This document shows, in pieces, positions 18,950 through 27,968 of a DNA stretch of 64,000 bases. Location: NCBI RefSeq assembly GCF_013423955.1, contig NZ_JACCKX010000001.1:2170001-2234000 (forward strand), read 5' to 3'. Source of the DNA: Ottowia beijingensis. GTDB lineage: Bacteria > Pseudomonadota > Gammaproteobacteria > Burkholderiales > Burkholderiaceae_C. Every line of letters starts with the position of its first letter. Position 1 is the first letter of the stretch. The notes below the pieces were generated by a model, which was given only the letters and a program-made list of their open reading frames with translations, was not told the DNA's origin and did no database searches. The translations under genes were made by a program, and so were the position numbers.

Positions 18950-20649
18950 TCAACCCTGCCGCAGGGGCTCAAGCCCCCGCCATCCACCTGCCGCCTTCTC
19001 CGCCATCATCAGCGTGGGGCTGTTGGTGTTGCCGCTGGTGATGGTGGGCATGGCGCCGGCGTCGACCACGCGCAGGCCGGCGATCAGGCCGTTGGCGCCG
19101 TCACGCACCTGCAGGCGCGGGGTGAGCACGGCCATGGGGTCGTCGTCACGCCCCATCTTGGTGGTGCCGACGGGGTGGAAGATGGTGCTGGCGATGTCGC
19201 CGGCCAGGCGCGCCAGTTCCTCGTCGGTCTGGTACTGCACGCCGGGTTTGAACTCTTCGGGCTTGAAGCGCGCCATGGCGGGCTGGGCCATGATGCGGCG
19301 GGTGACGCGCAGGCTGTCGGCGGCGACCTGGCGGTCGTCTTCAGTGGCCAGGTAGTTGGGGGCGATGGCGGGGGCGTCGTCGAAGCGCGGGCTCTTGATG
19401 TGCACGGTGCCGCGGCTGGTGGGGTTGAGGTTGCACACGCTGGCGGTGATGGCCGCAAAGCGGTGCAGCGGCTCGCCGAAGGCGTCCAGACTGAGCGGCT
19501 GCACGTGGTATTCGATGTTCGGCCACTCGAAGGCGGGGGATGAGCGCGTGAAGGCGCCGAGCTGGCTGGGCGCCATGCTCATGGGGCCGCTGCGGCGCCA
19601 CGCGTATTCCAGCCCGATCAGGCCCTTGCCCCACAGCGTGCTGGCCAGCTGGTTCAGCGTCTTGCCGCCGGCGATCTTGTAGACGCTGCGGATCTGCAGG
19701 TGGTCCTGCAGGTTGGCGCCCACGCCGGGCAGCTCGGCCATCATCGGCACGCCGTGCTGGTGCAGCAGTTCGGCCGGGCCGATGCCCGACAGTTGCAGGA
19801 TCTGCGGCGAGCCGATGCTGCCGGCGCTGAGCACCACCTCGCGCGCGGCGCGCAGCGTCAGCGCCTGGCCGCCGCGCACCAGTTCTACGCCGGTGCAGCG
19901 CAGGCCAGCATCGCCGCGCTCGATCAGCAGTCGCCTGACCTGCGCGCCGGTCCACACCGTCAGGTTGGGGCGCTGCAGGGCGGGGCGCAGAAAGGCCTTG
20001 GCGGTGTTCCAGCGCCAGCCAGCCTTCTGGTTGACCTCGAAGTAGCCCACGCCTTCGTTGGTGCCGCGGTTGAAGTCGTCGGTGGCGGGGATGCCCGCCT
20101 CCTGCGCGGCGGCGGCGAAGGCGTCGAGCACGTCCCAGCGCAGGCGCTGCTTCTCCACGCGCCACTCGCCGCCGTGGCCGTGCAGTTCGCTGAATTTGGA
20201 TGAAATCGGGCTCTGGCGCCCGTCTGGCGAGCGCAAGGCGCTATCGAGTTTGTAGTGATCCTCGTGCGCCTTGAAGTCGGACAGGCAATGGTCCCAGCGC
20301 CATTCTTCGTCGCCCGTCAGCGCGGCCCACTGGTCGTAGTCGCGCGACTGGCCGCGCATGTAGATCATGCCGTTGATGCTGCTGCAGCCCCCAGCACCTT
20401 GCCGCGCGGGTAGCGCAGGGTGCGGCCGTTCAGGCCCGCGGCGGGCTCGGTCTGGTAGAGCCAGTCGGTGCGCGGGTTGCCGATGCAGTACAGGTAGCCG
20501 ACGGGGATGTGCACCCAGTGGTAGTCGTCCTTGCCACCGGCCTCGATGAGCAGAACACGCCGCGACGAATCGCGCGACAGCCGGTTGGCCAGCAGGCAGC
20601 CGGCCGTGCCGGCGCCGACGATGATGAAGTCGAATGTGGGCTCGCTCAT
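18950..20649 (-). CDS. GMC family oxidoreductase, choline dehydrogenase-like (one frameshift)
   Basis: An FAD enzyme of about 566 aa that oxidises an alcohol. The FAD site is FIIVGAGTAGCLLANRLSRD at residue 7, the GMC signature RGKVLGG|CSSINGMIYMRG is near 80, and the catalytic His lies in IFHPVGTTKMG with GNTNSPTLMMAEKAA at the end. One G is missing near 20391. The ATG at 20649 is chosen because it begins the FAD-binding strand. Residues about 129-150 (KLDSALRSPDGRQSPISS) do not belong to the family: they are an in-frame ATAGCTGC element. The substrate is unknown. Confidence 0.88.
20199..20262 (-). repeat. ATAGCTGC element inserted in frame in the GMC gene
   Basis: On the gene strand it reads CGATAGCGCCTTGCGCTCGC, ACGGGCGCCAGAGCCCGATT and TCATCC, matching copy 1 (GCTGCTTGCGCTTAC...GGGCGCTGGAGCCCGATTT). 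It adds about 21 codons without a stop. Confidence 0.8.
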
Positions 20650-20731
20650 GGCGCTTGTCTCCTGCGGCGGCAGCATGCCACAGGGTGGGGCGCGACGGTG
20701 TCGCTGATGCTGCGGGGTGCGCCGGCGTGTT

Positions 20732-20803
20732 GTGGGAGCGGGCTTGCCCGGGATGGGGCGGTTGTGTGGAGGTGACGCCTATCGCGGGCAAGCCCGCTCC
20801 CAC
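20732..20803. repeat. REPIN 5 (inverted REP pair)
   Basis: Inverted REP pair of 72 bp in the promoter region of the GMC gene. The left arm has CCCGGGAT for CCCGCGAT. Confidence 0.85.
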
Positions 20804-20824
20804 AGAGCCGTGAGCCAAATCGGC

Positions 20825-20868
20825 CTCCAGCGCCCGACCAACAAGCGCGGGCAGCTACAAAAACAATA
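20825..20868 (-). repeat. ATAGCTGC element copy 4
   Basis: CTCCAGCGCCCGACC, then AAGCGCGGGCAGCTACAAAA, between REPIN 5 and GCGGAGCAGG copy 3. Confidence 0.65.
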
Positions 20869-20889
20869 GAGATCGGCGCCGCGCAGCAG

Positions 20890-21000
20890 GCGCCTTCCGA
20901 TGGCCGCGGAGCAGGCCACGCGGGAACGCCGCGGCCGGACCTGCGCCGGCCGCCAGCGTTGTCCCCCTCAGGGGAAGCGGCGCCAGCCGCTCAGGGGAAG
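20890..21000 (+). repeat. GCGGAGCAGG element copy 3
   Basis: Runs from GGCCGCGGAGCAGGCCACG through CAGCGTTGTCCCCCTCAGG to CCGCTCAGGGG. It ends at the stop codon of the next lipoprotein gene. Confidence 0.8.
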
Positions 21001-21696
21001 TCATCTCACCGGAAGAAACGCCAGCAGCGGCGCCGCCACCAGCCCCTGCACGTAGCCGATCAAGGCGCGGCGGTAGCGCTCGGTGGTGTAGGTGGCCAGC
21101 AGGTCGAGCCGGCCGATGATCTTGCCGAACTCGCGCTCGAAGCTCAGGTTGCGCGCGTCGGGGCCGATCTCGTTGGCCAGCAGCAGCGGCTGGCCCTGCG
21201 CGTTCTTGCGCGTGTTCAGCACCCACAGCGCGATCTCCATGTTGCGGGCGGCGTTGTACAGGTGCTGTGGATCGACACCGTCGAGGTAGTAGAACTCGCG
21301 CTTGCCGCCGTGCGCGGTCACGATGGTGTCGGCGCAGGCGACGATGAAGGCGGCCACGCGGTCGCCGGCAAAGTCGGGCGACAGCGCCAGCGACAGCGCC
21401 GCCACGTCGCGCTGGCCGGCCAGCGGTGCCCACGGCTGGGCCGACAGCAGTGCCAGCTCCAGCTGCGCCAGCGCTGTTTCGCGCGTGGCGGCGCTCTTGC
21501 GCCACTCGGCCGGGTTGCGGCGGTACAGCTTGTCCGCCAGCAGCATCAGGCTGCGGTGGTTGGCCGCCATGGCGTTCTGGGTGATGCGGTTGCCCTCGCT
21601 CTGCAGCAGCTCGCCGCTGCTGAACTCGGCGCCCTGCACCGCGCCGCGCGGGGTGGGCGCGCTGCTGCAGCCGGCCAGTCCGGCGCAGGCAAGCAA
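21001..21696 (-). CDS. Hypothetical lipoprotein
   Basis: A protein of 231 aa from a TTG at 21696, with lipobox LAGC immediately after a very short hydrophobic stretch. The signal peptide is probably longer: restoring one base near 21694 joins it to AIRAVATAL in the next frame, moving the start to about 21740. The mature part is helical, with QNAMAANHRSLMLLADKLYRRNP, DRVAAFIVACADTI and FEREFGKIIGRLDLLATYTTE. I do not recognise the family. It is downstream of the bactofilin gene on the same strand and may share its transcript, so an envelope role is an inference. Confidence 0.6.
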   Translation of the reverse strand: MLACAGLAGCSSAPTPRGAVQGAEFSSGELLQSEGNRITQNAMAANHRSLMLLADKLYRRNPAEWRKSAATRETALAQLELALLSAQPWAPLAGQRDVAALSLALSPDFAGDRVAAFIVACADTIVTAHGGKREFYYLDGVDPQHLYNAARNMEIALWVLNTRKNAQGQPLLLANEIGPDARNLSFEREFGKIIGRLDLLATYTTERYRRALIGYVQGLVAAPLLAFLPVR

Positions 21697-21697
21697 A

Positions 21698-21721
21698 GGG
21701 CCGTCGCAACGGCCCTGATGG
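21698..21721 (-). terminator. Hairpin between bactofilin and lipoprotein genes
   Basis: On the minus strand, GGGCCGTTGCGACGGCCC is followed by TTTGCTTG. It may be a weak terminator or attenuator. It overlaps the likely signal-peptide codons of the lipoprotein, so it may simply be coding. Confidence 0.4.
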
Positions 21722-21771
21722 CGTGCCCGCCAGCCACCACGGCGGCTGCGGGCGGTTGGTTGGTGGCCGCG

Positions 21772-22330
21772 TCAAGCGGCGATGGCGGCCTGCTCGCCCT
21801 TGGCGGTGCTGGTGCCGGTCGAGGATTTGCTGTCGCTGTTGCCACTGGTGCCGAACGTGATTTCACCGGAGAGCTGCCCCCTTCTTCGATCACGATCTTG
21901 CCATAGCGAATCTTGCCGGTGACCTTGCCGGTGGAGAAGATCACCAGCTTCTGGCGCACCGTCAGGTTGCCGTCGAAGGTGCCGCGCACTTCGGCGATGT
22001 CGATCTCCGCCGAGCCCTTGAAGGCGCCCTGCTCGGCGATCTGGATCACGCGCGAGTTCATGGTGGCTTCCACGGTGCCTTCCACGACCAGCGTGTCGCA
22101 GTCGGTGATCTCGACGCCCTTGAGCTTGATGTTGGGGCCGACCGTCAGCTTGGCGCCGCTTTCGGGCGCAGCGGGCGTGGCCGGCACCGGCGTGGCGGCG
22201 GGGGCGGAGAAGGGCTGTGCGCTGCTGCTGGCCGAACCGAGTGAACTGGTGCCGCCCAGCGTGGAGCTGCCGGGCGTGCGGGGGCGGTGGGTTCTTCGCG
22301 CTTGCCGAAGAAGGGGCCTTGAAGTGCCAT
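21772..22330 (-). CDS. Bactofilin (two frameshifts)
   Basis: A polymer-forming cytoskeletal protein of about 186 aa. The flexible N-terminus (MALQGPFFGKREEPTAPARP) is followed by the beta-helical bactofilin domain at about residues 60-155: GPNIKLKGVEITDCDTLVVEG, ATMNSRVIQIAEQGAFKGSA, VRGTFDGNLTVRQKLVIFSTGKV. Single bases are missing near 22272 (ARP|GSSTLGGT) and near 21880 (EEGG|QLSGEITF). Bactofilins scaffold cell-wall enzymes and shape the envelope. It is divergent from the mla operon. Confidence 0.88.
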
Positions 22331-22583
22331 GCTTGCTGATCTCCTGGTGACAATCGGTCGATCCTAACGGGGGCAGTGATGTTTTTCACAAACATTAGGA
22401 AAAATCGTAACGATCCGCCCCCGTGCGCCGGCGCCCGCCCGCCAGAACGAGCGCCCGGCCTACAGCGGATTCGGCCCCGCGGACCCGCGCCATTCATACC
22501 AAGGCAGTACCATCCGTGGCTGCCCGGGCAGGAGCGCCACCGCACCGTGGGTGACGCCCGACCCGACCCGGCCCCCGCCGCGC

Positions 22584-23704
22584 ATGCCCTCCGACACCGA
22601 ACCCCGCATCGACACCCAGAAGACCGCCCAAGGTGTGCAGGCCGTGCTGCGCGGCGAATGGACTGCCGCCAGCCTGACGGCGGGCAAGACCTGGCGCGCC
22701 GTGACCGCGGCCCTGGGCGGCACCACCGGCGCCGCTGCCTGGGATTTGCGCGGGCTGGACGCGCTGGACCACCTGGGCGCGCTGACGCTGTGGAACCACT
22801 GGGGCCGCGCGTGGCCGGCGCAGCTGGCGGTGCGCGACGACCAGCGCGCGCTGCTGGAGCGCGTGGCCGCCTACCCGCCGGCCGAGCTGCCGGCGCGCCG
22901 GCTGTCGCTGGCGCAGCGCGTGGATGCACTGGGCCTGTGGGTGATGCAGGCGCTGGGCCAGGTGCGCGACTTCGTGCGGCTGATGGGCCAGCTGCTGCTC
23001 GACTTTCTGCGCCTGCTGGGCGCCCCGCACTGGGGGCCGTGGCGCGATTTCTCGGGCCACCTGTACCGCATCGGCGCGCAGGCGCTGCCGATCACGGCGC
23101 TGGTGGGCTTCCTGATCGGCGTGGTGCTGGCCTACCTGATGAGCCAGGTGCTGCGCCAGTTCGGCGCCGAGACCTTCATCGTCAACATCCTCGGCCTGGC
23201 GCTGATCCGCGAGCTGGGGCCGCTGCTGGCGGCGGTGCTGATCGCCGGGCGCTCGGGCTCGGCCATCACGGCGCAGATCGGCGTGATGCGGGTGACGGAA
23301 GAGCTGGACGCCATGCGCGTGCTGGGCATTCCGGCCGGCTTCCGCCTGGTGCTGCCGCGCGCGCTGGCGCTGGCCATCGCCATGCCGCTGCTGGCGGTGT
23401 GGACCACGCTGGCCTCGCTGGTGGGCGGCATGCTGGCGTCCGACCTCACGCTGGGCATCAACCCCGGCTACTTCTACGAAGCGCTGCCGACCGTGGTGCC
23501 GGTGGCGAACCTGACGCTGGCAGTGGCCAAGTCGGTGGTGTTCGGCGTGTCGATCGCGCTGATCGGCTGCCACTACGGCCTGCGCGTGAAGCCCAATACC
23601 GAGAGCTGGGGCAGGGCACCACGGCGTCGGTGGTGGCGTCGATCACGGCGGTGATCCTGATCGACGCGCTGTTTGCCATTCTGTTCAAGAGTGTGGGGAT
23701 GTAG
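22584..23704 (+). CDS. mlaE: Phospholipid-transport ABC permease with N-terminal STAS-like domain (one frameshift)
   Basis: A protein of about 373 aa. Residues 1-120 form a soluble domain (AVLRGEWTAASL, AWDLRGLDALDHLGALTLW) resembling the STAS protein MlaB. The rest is the MlaE permease: FLIGVVLAYLMSQVLRQFGA, the ABC-coupling stretch LGPLLAAVLIAGRSGSAITAQ and MRVTEELDAMRVLGI. One base is missing near 23611 (NTES|LGQGTTASVV). The ATG at 22584 is used; a GTG at 22551 is an alternative. It is the first gene of the mla operon and carries lipids between inner and outer membrane with MlaF and MlaD. Confidence 0.9.
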
Positions 23705-23705
23705 A

Positions 23706-23825
23706 GCATGCTCCCCCTGAGTCGCTTCGCGCCTTCCCCCAAGGGGACACCGCCGACGGCCGGGCCAAGCCCGCTCCGTGGCGGTCGCTGGCGTGGCCTG
23801 CTCCGCGGCCGTTGGTCATGGGGCG
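23706..23825 (-). repeat. GCGGAGCAGG element copy 4
   Basis: It runs from CCCCCTGAGTCGCTTCGCGCC to TGGCCTGCTCCGCGGCC and fills most of the 138-bp gap between mlaE and mlaF. It has inner stems such as GGCCGGGCC, so it could affect mRNA stability inside the operon. Confidence 0.75.
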
Positions 23826-23842
23826 TGGTGTTGGAGGGTCGC

Positions 23843-24742
23843 ATGAGCAACGATGACCAGGTGCTCGCACCCGCCCCCATCGACGCGGCGACGGCGGTCG
23901 AGCCACAGGTCGACGCACCGCTGCCGCTGCCCGAGCACGGCGAGCCGATGATCGAGGTGCGCGGGCTGTGGAGCGCCTTTCCCACGCCCGGGGGCGGGCA
24001 GCACGTGGTGCACAAGGACTTGGACTTGACCGTGTACCGCGGCGAGGTGCTGACGCTGGTGGGCGGCTCGGGCACCGGCAAAACGGTGCTGCTGCGCCAG
24101 ATGCTGGGGCTGAACACGCCGCACCAGGGCACCATCACGGTGCTGGGCCAGCCGGTGAGCCAGATGTCGCGCGCCGGCGCGGCGGCGCGCGTGGGCATGC
24201 TGTTTCAGCAAGGGGCGCTGTTCTCGGCCTTCAGCGTGCTCGACAACATCGCCTTTCCGCTGCGCGAAACGCGCGCGCTGCCCGACGCGCTGGCGCGCGA
24301 GGCGGCGCTGCTCAAACTGCAGATGGTGGGCCTGAAGGCCAGCGACGCGCACAAGATGCCGAGCGAGCTGTCGGGCGGCATGGTCAAGCGCGTGGCGCTG
24401 GCGCGCGCGCTCATCATGGATCCGCCGCTGCTCATGCTCGACGAGCCCACCGCCGGGCTCGACCCCGACAGCTCCGACGCCTTCGTCACCCTGCTGCGCT
24501 CGCTGCACCAGGAGCTGGGGCTGACGGTGGTGATGGTCACGCACGACCTGGACACGCTGTTCGAGCTGTCGACCCGCGTGGCCGTGCTGGCCGAGCAGCG
24601 CGTGATCATCGCCGCGCCGGTGCCCGAGGTGCTGGCCTTCGACCACCCCTTCATCCACCATTTCTTCCTGGGCGAACGCGGCCAGCGCGCCATGGAGCTG
24701 CTGCGCGACCGCCGCACCGCCGCGACCCCGCAAGGACACTGA
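23843..24742 (+). CDS. mlaF: Phospholipid-transport ABC ATPase
   Basis: An intact ATPase of 299 aa that powers the MCE lipid transporter on the cytoplasmic face. Walker A is GGSGTGKT, the Q-loop is FQQGALFSAFSV, the signature is LSGGMVKRVALARAL, Walker B is LLMLDEPTAGLD and the switch His is MVTHD. The N-terminal 35 residues are a variable Pro/Ala stretch. A GGAGG lies before the ATG. It is followed 9 bp later by mlaD. Confidence 0.95.
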   Translation: MSNDDQVLAPAPIDAATAVEPQVDAPLPLPEHGEPMIEVRGLWSAFPTPGGGQHVVHKDLDLTVYRGEVLTLVGGSGTGKTVLLRQMLGLNTPHQGTITVLGQPVSQMSRAGAAARVGMLFQQGALFSAFSVLDNIAFPLRETRALPDALAREAALLKLQMVGLKASDAHKMPSELSGGMVKRVALARALIMDPPLLMLDEPTAGLDPDSSDAFVTLLRSLHQELGLTVVMVTHDLDTLFELSTRVAVLAEQRVIIAAPVPEVLAFDHPFIHHFFLGERGQRAMELLRDRRTAATPQGH

Positions 24743-24751
24743 GAACGCATC

Positions 24752-25768
24752 ATGGAAAACAAAGCCCACGCCCTGGCCGCCGGCGCCTTCGTGCTGGCCG
24801 TCACCGCGCTGCTCATCGGCCTGGCCATGTGGCTCCTGCGCGACGAAGTCAACACCACCACCTACGAGATGGTCAGCGCCGAGGCCGTCAGCGGCCTGCA
24901 GCCGCAGGCGGCCGTGCGCTACAAGGGCGTGGCCGTCGGCAAGGTGACCGACATCAGCTTCGACCCCGCCAATCGCGCCAACGTGCTGGTGCGCATCGCC
25001 GTCTCGCCCGAGGCGCCGATCACCCAATCGACTTTCGCCACGCTGGCGTTCCAGGGCGTCACCGGCCTGTCCTTCGTGCAGCTCGACGACGAGGGCAAGT
25101 CGGCCGAGCCGCCGCCGCCCGGCCCCAACGGGCCGCCGCGCATCCGCTCAAGCCCAGCGCGCTGGGGCAACTGACCGACCTGGCGGGCGAGCTGGCAACA
25201 AGGTGGGCCAGATCACCGACCGCGTGAACACCGTGCTGAGCGACGAGAACCAGGCCGCCTTCAGCGCCGCGCTGCAGGAGATCGGCGAGGCCGCCAAGAG
25301 CACCAGGCAGCTGGCGCAGACCGCCGACCGGACCATCCAGGCCCAGCTGGATCCGGCGCGCACCAACATCCCGCGTCTGGTGCAGCAGGCCAGCACGGCG
25401 ATCCAGTCGATCGACAGCGCGGCGCAGCAGACGCGCCGCACCGTGGCCAGCTTCGACAGCGTGGCCGGCGACGTGAAGCGCGCCGTCGACCAGGTGGCCG
25501 GCAAGGGTGGCGTGGTGGATCAGCTCAGCGAAAGCGCCAACACGGTGACCGCCACCACGCTGCCGCGCATCCAGAGCCTGACCGAGGACGCCAGCCGCAC
25601 CATCCGCCGGCTCGACCGCATCGCCAACTCGCTGAGCGAGAACCCGCAGGCCTTCATCTACGGCACCGGCACCATTCCGCCCGGCCCGGGCGAGCCCGGC
25701 TTTGGCCAGCCGGCCCCGGCGGCCCCACGCCCACCGCCCCGCGGCGGCGGCCTCCCGTTGAGGTTTGA
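24752..25768 (+). CDS. mlaD: MCE-domain lipid-transfer protein MlaD (three frameshifts)
   Basis: The restored protein is about 339 aa: one N-terminal membrane helix (AAGAFVLAVTALLIGLAMWL), an MCE domain (VSGLQPQAAVRYKGVAVGKV, FATLAFQGVTGLSFVQL) and a long helical C-terminal region (QTRRTVASFDSVAGDVKRAV) that would span the periplasm. Bases are missing near 25146 (PPRI|PLKPSALGQL), 25190 (GEL|GNKVGQIT) and 25725 (PAAP|TPTAP). The last places the stop at 25766-25768, just before the lipoprotein start; as deposited the frame runs into that gene. Confidence 0.88.
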
Positions 25769-25812
25769 TATGAAAACAATAGCTGCCAGCGCCCGTCCCG
25801 TCTGCGCAAAAG
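25764..25812 (+). repeat. ATAGCTGC element forming a lipoprotein start
   Basis: GATATGAAAACAATAGCTGCC followed by AGCGCCCGTCCC. The start codon and the first residues MKTIAASARP of the PqiC-like lipoprotein are repeat sequence. Confidence 0.65.
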
Positions 25813-26431
25813 CCGTTTTTCTTTCAATTTTTCTGGCGCTGGCCGGCTGTGCCGTGCCGCTGCCCGACAAGCCGGTGCGCCCCCAGCCCTACGACCTGGG
25901 CCCGGCCCTGCCGCTGGCCGCCAACGCCGCGCCCAGCGGCCCGGCGCTGGCGCTCGACCGCGTGGAATCCTCCGCCGCCATCGACGGCACCCACATCATC
26001 TACCGCCTGGTGCACAGCGACGGTGGCCAGCAGCCGCGCCCCTACGCCACGGCGCGCTGGACCATGTCGCCGCCGCAACTGCTGACGCAGCGCCTGCGCG
26101 AGGCCTTTTCGGCCACGCGGCCGGTGGTCGAATCCGGCGCCGGCCTGGCGCCGCTGGAGCTGCGCGCCGAGCTGGACGAATTCGCCCACATCTTCAGCGC
26201 GCCCGCCACCAGCGAAGGCGTGGTGCGCCTGCGCGTGACCGCCGTCGCGCCCGGCGGCCGGGCGCAGCGCCTGGTCGGCCAGCGCACCTTCGAAGTGCGC
26301 CAGCCCGCCCCACGGCCGACGCACCGGGCGGCGTCAGCGCCCTGCGCCAGGCCAGCGACGAGGTGGTGCGCCAGGTCGTGGCCTGGGTCAATGCCCTGCC
26401 CGCGCCCGCCGCCGACGCCGCGCGCCGATGA
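25770..26431 (+). CDS. PqiC-like ABC-transport auxiliary lipoprotein (one frameshift)
   Basis: A lipoprotein of about 220 aa with signal peptide AVFLSIFLALAGC and lipobox LAGC. The mature part matches the ABC-transport auxiliary (DUF330/PqiC) design: YDLGPALPL near the start, IIYRLVHSD, WTMSPPQLLTQRLREAF and FSAPATSEGVVRLRVTAV. One C is missing near 26314 (RQPAP|TADAPGGVSAL). It is probably anchored in the outer membrane as the lipid acceptor of the MCE system. Its start overlaps the mlaD end, and its stop overlaps the next start by ATGA. Confidence 0.85.
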
Positions 26432-27153
26432 CCACACCCGCGCTCGACTTCGACGCCCCGCCGGTGCGCCGCCTGCGCGCCGACCTGGCCCTGGCCCTGC
26501 GCGCCGCGGCCCACCACGGCCTGGCGGAAGGCGTGTGCAACCACTTCAGCATCGAGCTGCCCGACGGCTCCGAGCGCTTCCTGCTCAACCCGCGCGGCCT
26601 GCTGTGGGCCGAGATCCAGGCCGACGACGTCGTGCTGGTCGACTTCCACGGCCACAAGCTGGCCGGCCGGCACGCGGTGGAGCCGACCGCCATGTACATC
26701 CACGCCGCCGTGCACCGCCTCACCGGCCAGGCCTGCGTGCTGCACACGCACATGCCGTACGCCACCGCGCTGACGCTGACGCAGGACCGCGCGCTCGACA
26801 CGCGCCTGTCGCAGAACGCCATGCGCTTTCACGGCCGGCTGGCGGCCGACCCCGACTACAACGGCCTGGCGCTCGACCACGGCGAGGGTGAGCGCATTGC
26901 CCGCGCCATGGGCAGCGCCGAGGTGTGCTTTCTGGGCAACCACGGCGTCATCGTCTGCGGCGCGCGCATCGACCACGCCTACGACGACCTGTACTACCTG
27001 GAACGCGCCTGCATGGCCCAGGTGCTGGCGGCCTCCAGCGGCAGCCCGCTGGCGCCGGTGGCCGACGAACTGGCCGCCAGTGTGGCGGCGCAGACGCTGG
27101 GCGAGCGCCTGCAGTCCGAGCTGTTCTTCGAGGCGCTGCGCCGGCAGCTTTGA
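26428..27153 (+). CDS. Class II aldolase/adducin family protein
   Basis: An intact 241-aa protein of the zinc-dependent class II aldolase family, as in L-fuculose-phosphate aldolase. The metal ligands are visible in HTHMPYATAL (two His) and in FLGNHGVIVCG (one His), with EGVCNHFSIELP at the substrate phosphate-binding side. The start codon overlaps the lipoprotein stop, so it is coupled to the mla operon although no link in function is obvious. The substrate is unknown. Confidence 0.88.
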   Translation: MTTPALDFDAPPVRRLRADLALALRAAAHHGLAEGVCNHFSIELPDGSERFLLNPRGLLWAEIQADDVVLVDFHGHKLAGRHAVEPTAMYIHAAVHRLTGQACVLHTHMPYATALTLTQDRALDTRLSQNAMRFHGRLAADPDYNGLALDHGEGERIARAMGSAEVCFLGNHGVIVCGARIDHAYDDLYYLERACMAQVLAASSGSPLAPVADELAASVAAQTLGERLQSELFFEALRRQL

Positions 27154-27183
27154 GGACTGCGCCCGCCGTGGCGAGGGCGGCCC

Positions 27184-27239
27184 ATCGCGGGCAAGCCCGC
27201 TCCCACAAACGGGCCTGCGGGAGCGGGCTTGCCCGCGAT
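27184..27239. repeat. REP pair in opposite arrangement
   Basis: Two REP units in the reverse order of the other pairs (CCCAC end inward), about 10 bp apart, total 56 bp. Confidence 0.8.
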
Positions 27240-27259
27240 ACGGCGGCCATCCGCCGCGC

Positions 27260-27846
27260 TCACAGCGCCACGTGCTCTTCTTCCATCTGCTTGAGCAACC
27301 CGGCCAGGCGTTTCTGCGGGTCCAGCAGCGGATCGAGCGCGTGCCGGGCATAGGCCTCGACCCCTCGGCCAGCGCCTCGGGCGTGGCGCGCACCGCGCCG
27401 TGCCACACGAAGGGCGGCAGAAACTTCATGCCGATCAGGTTGGCCGTCTGCTGCAGCGGTTTCAGCAACTCGCTCATCGAATAGGTGTTGTAGCCACCGG
27501 CCACATACGCGTCGGCCGGGCCGCCGGTGGAGATGGCCGACAGCCACTCCTTGCCCGCCAGCGCCGTGCCGCCCGGCCCGTAGGCCCAACCGTAGGTCAG
27601 CACGTCGTCCAGCCACTGCTTCATCAGCGGCGGCACCGAATACCAGAACAGCGGGTGCTGGAACACGATGCGGTCGTGCGCCAGCAGCACGGCCTGCTCG
27701 GCGGCGACGTCGATGGCGCGGTCGGGGTAGAGCGCGTCCAGGTGGCGCACCGTCACGCCCGGCTGGCGCGCCATGTGCTCGGCCCAGCGGCGGTTGACGG
27801 TGGATTGGTCGAGGCGCGGATGGAAGACATTGACGAGGGTTTTCAT
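27260..27846 (-). CDS. NAD(P)H-dependent flavin oxidoreductase, KefF/MdaB-like (one frameshift)
   Basis: A flavodoxin-fold quinone reductase of about 195 aa. Motifs are the FMN-phosphate segment NVFHPRLDQSTVNRRW, QHPLFWYSVPPLMKQWLDD and GWAYGPGGTALAGK with STGGPADAY. One G is missing near 27361 (ALAEG|VEAYARHAL). The ATG at 27846 is preferred over an in-frame upstream ATG at 27876. It is divergent from a LysR gene, which probably controls it. Confidence 0.87.
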
Positions 27847-27968
27847 GGCATGGCCTTTCAGGCGGCGGTGGAACATGGCGCCACTGTAGGCAGCCGTCGG
27901 TGCGTGAAATAGCCCCGGCCCACCACTTCAGTCGTGCAAAATCAGCACGAATCCACCGCTGCTCCGCC

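Noticed and set aside
25203-26891. An apparent fusion of MlaD with the PqiC-like lipoprotein
   Set aside because: A missing C near 25725 removes the mlaD stop; restored, the stop at 25766 is just before an ATG with a full lipoprotein signal peptide.
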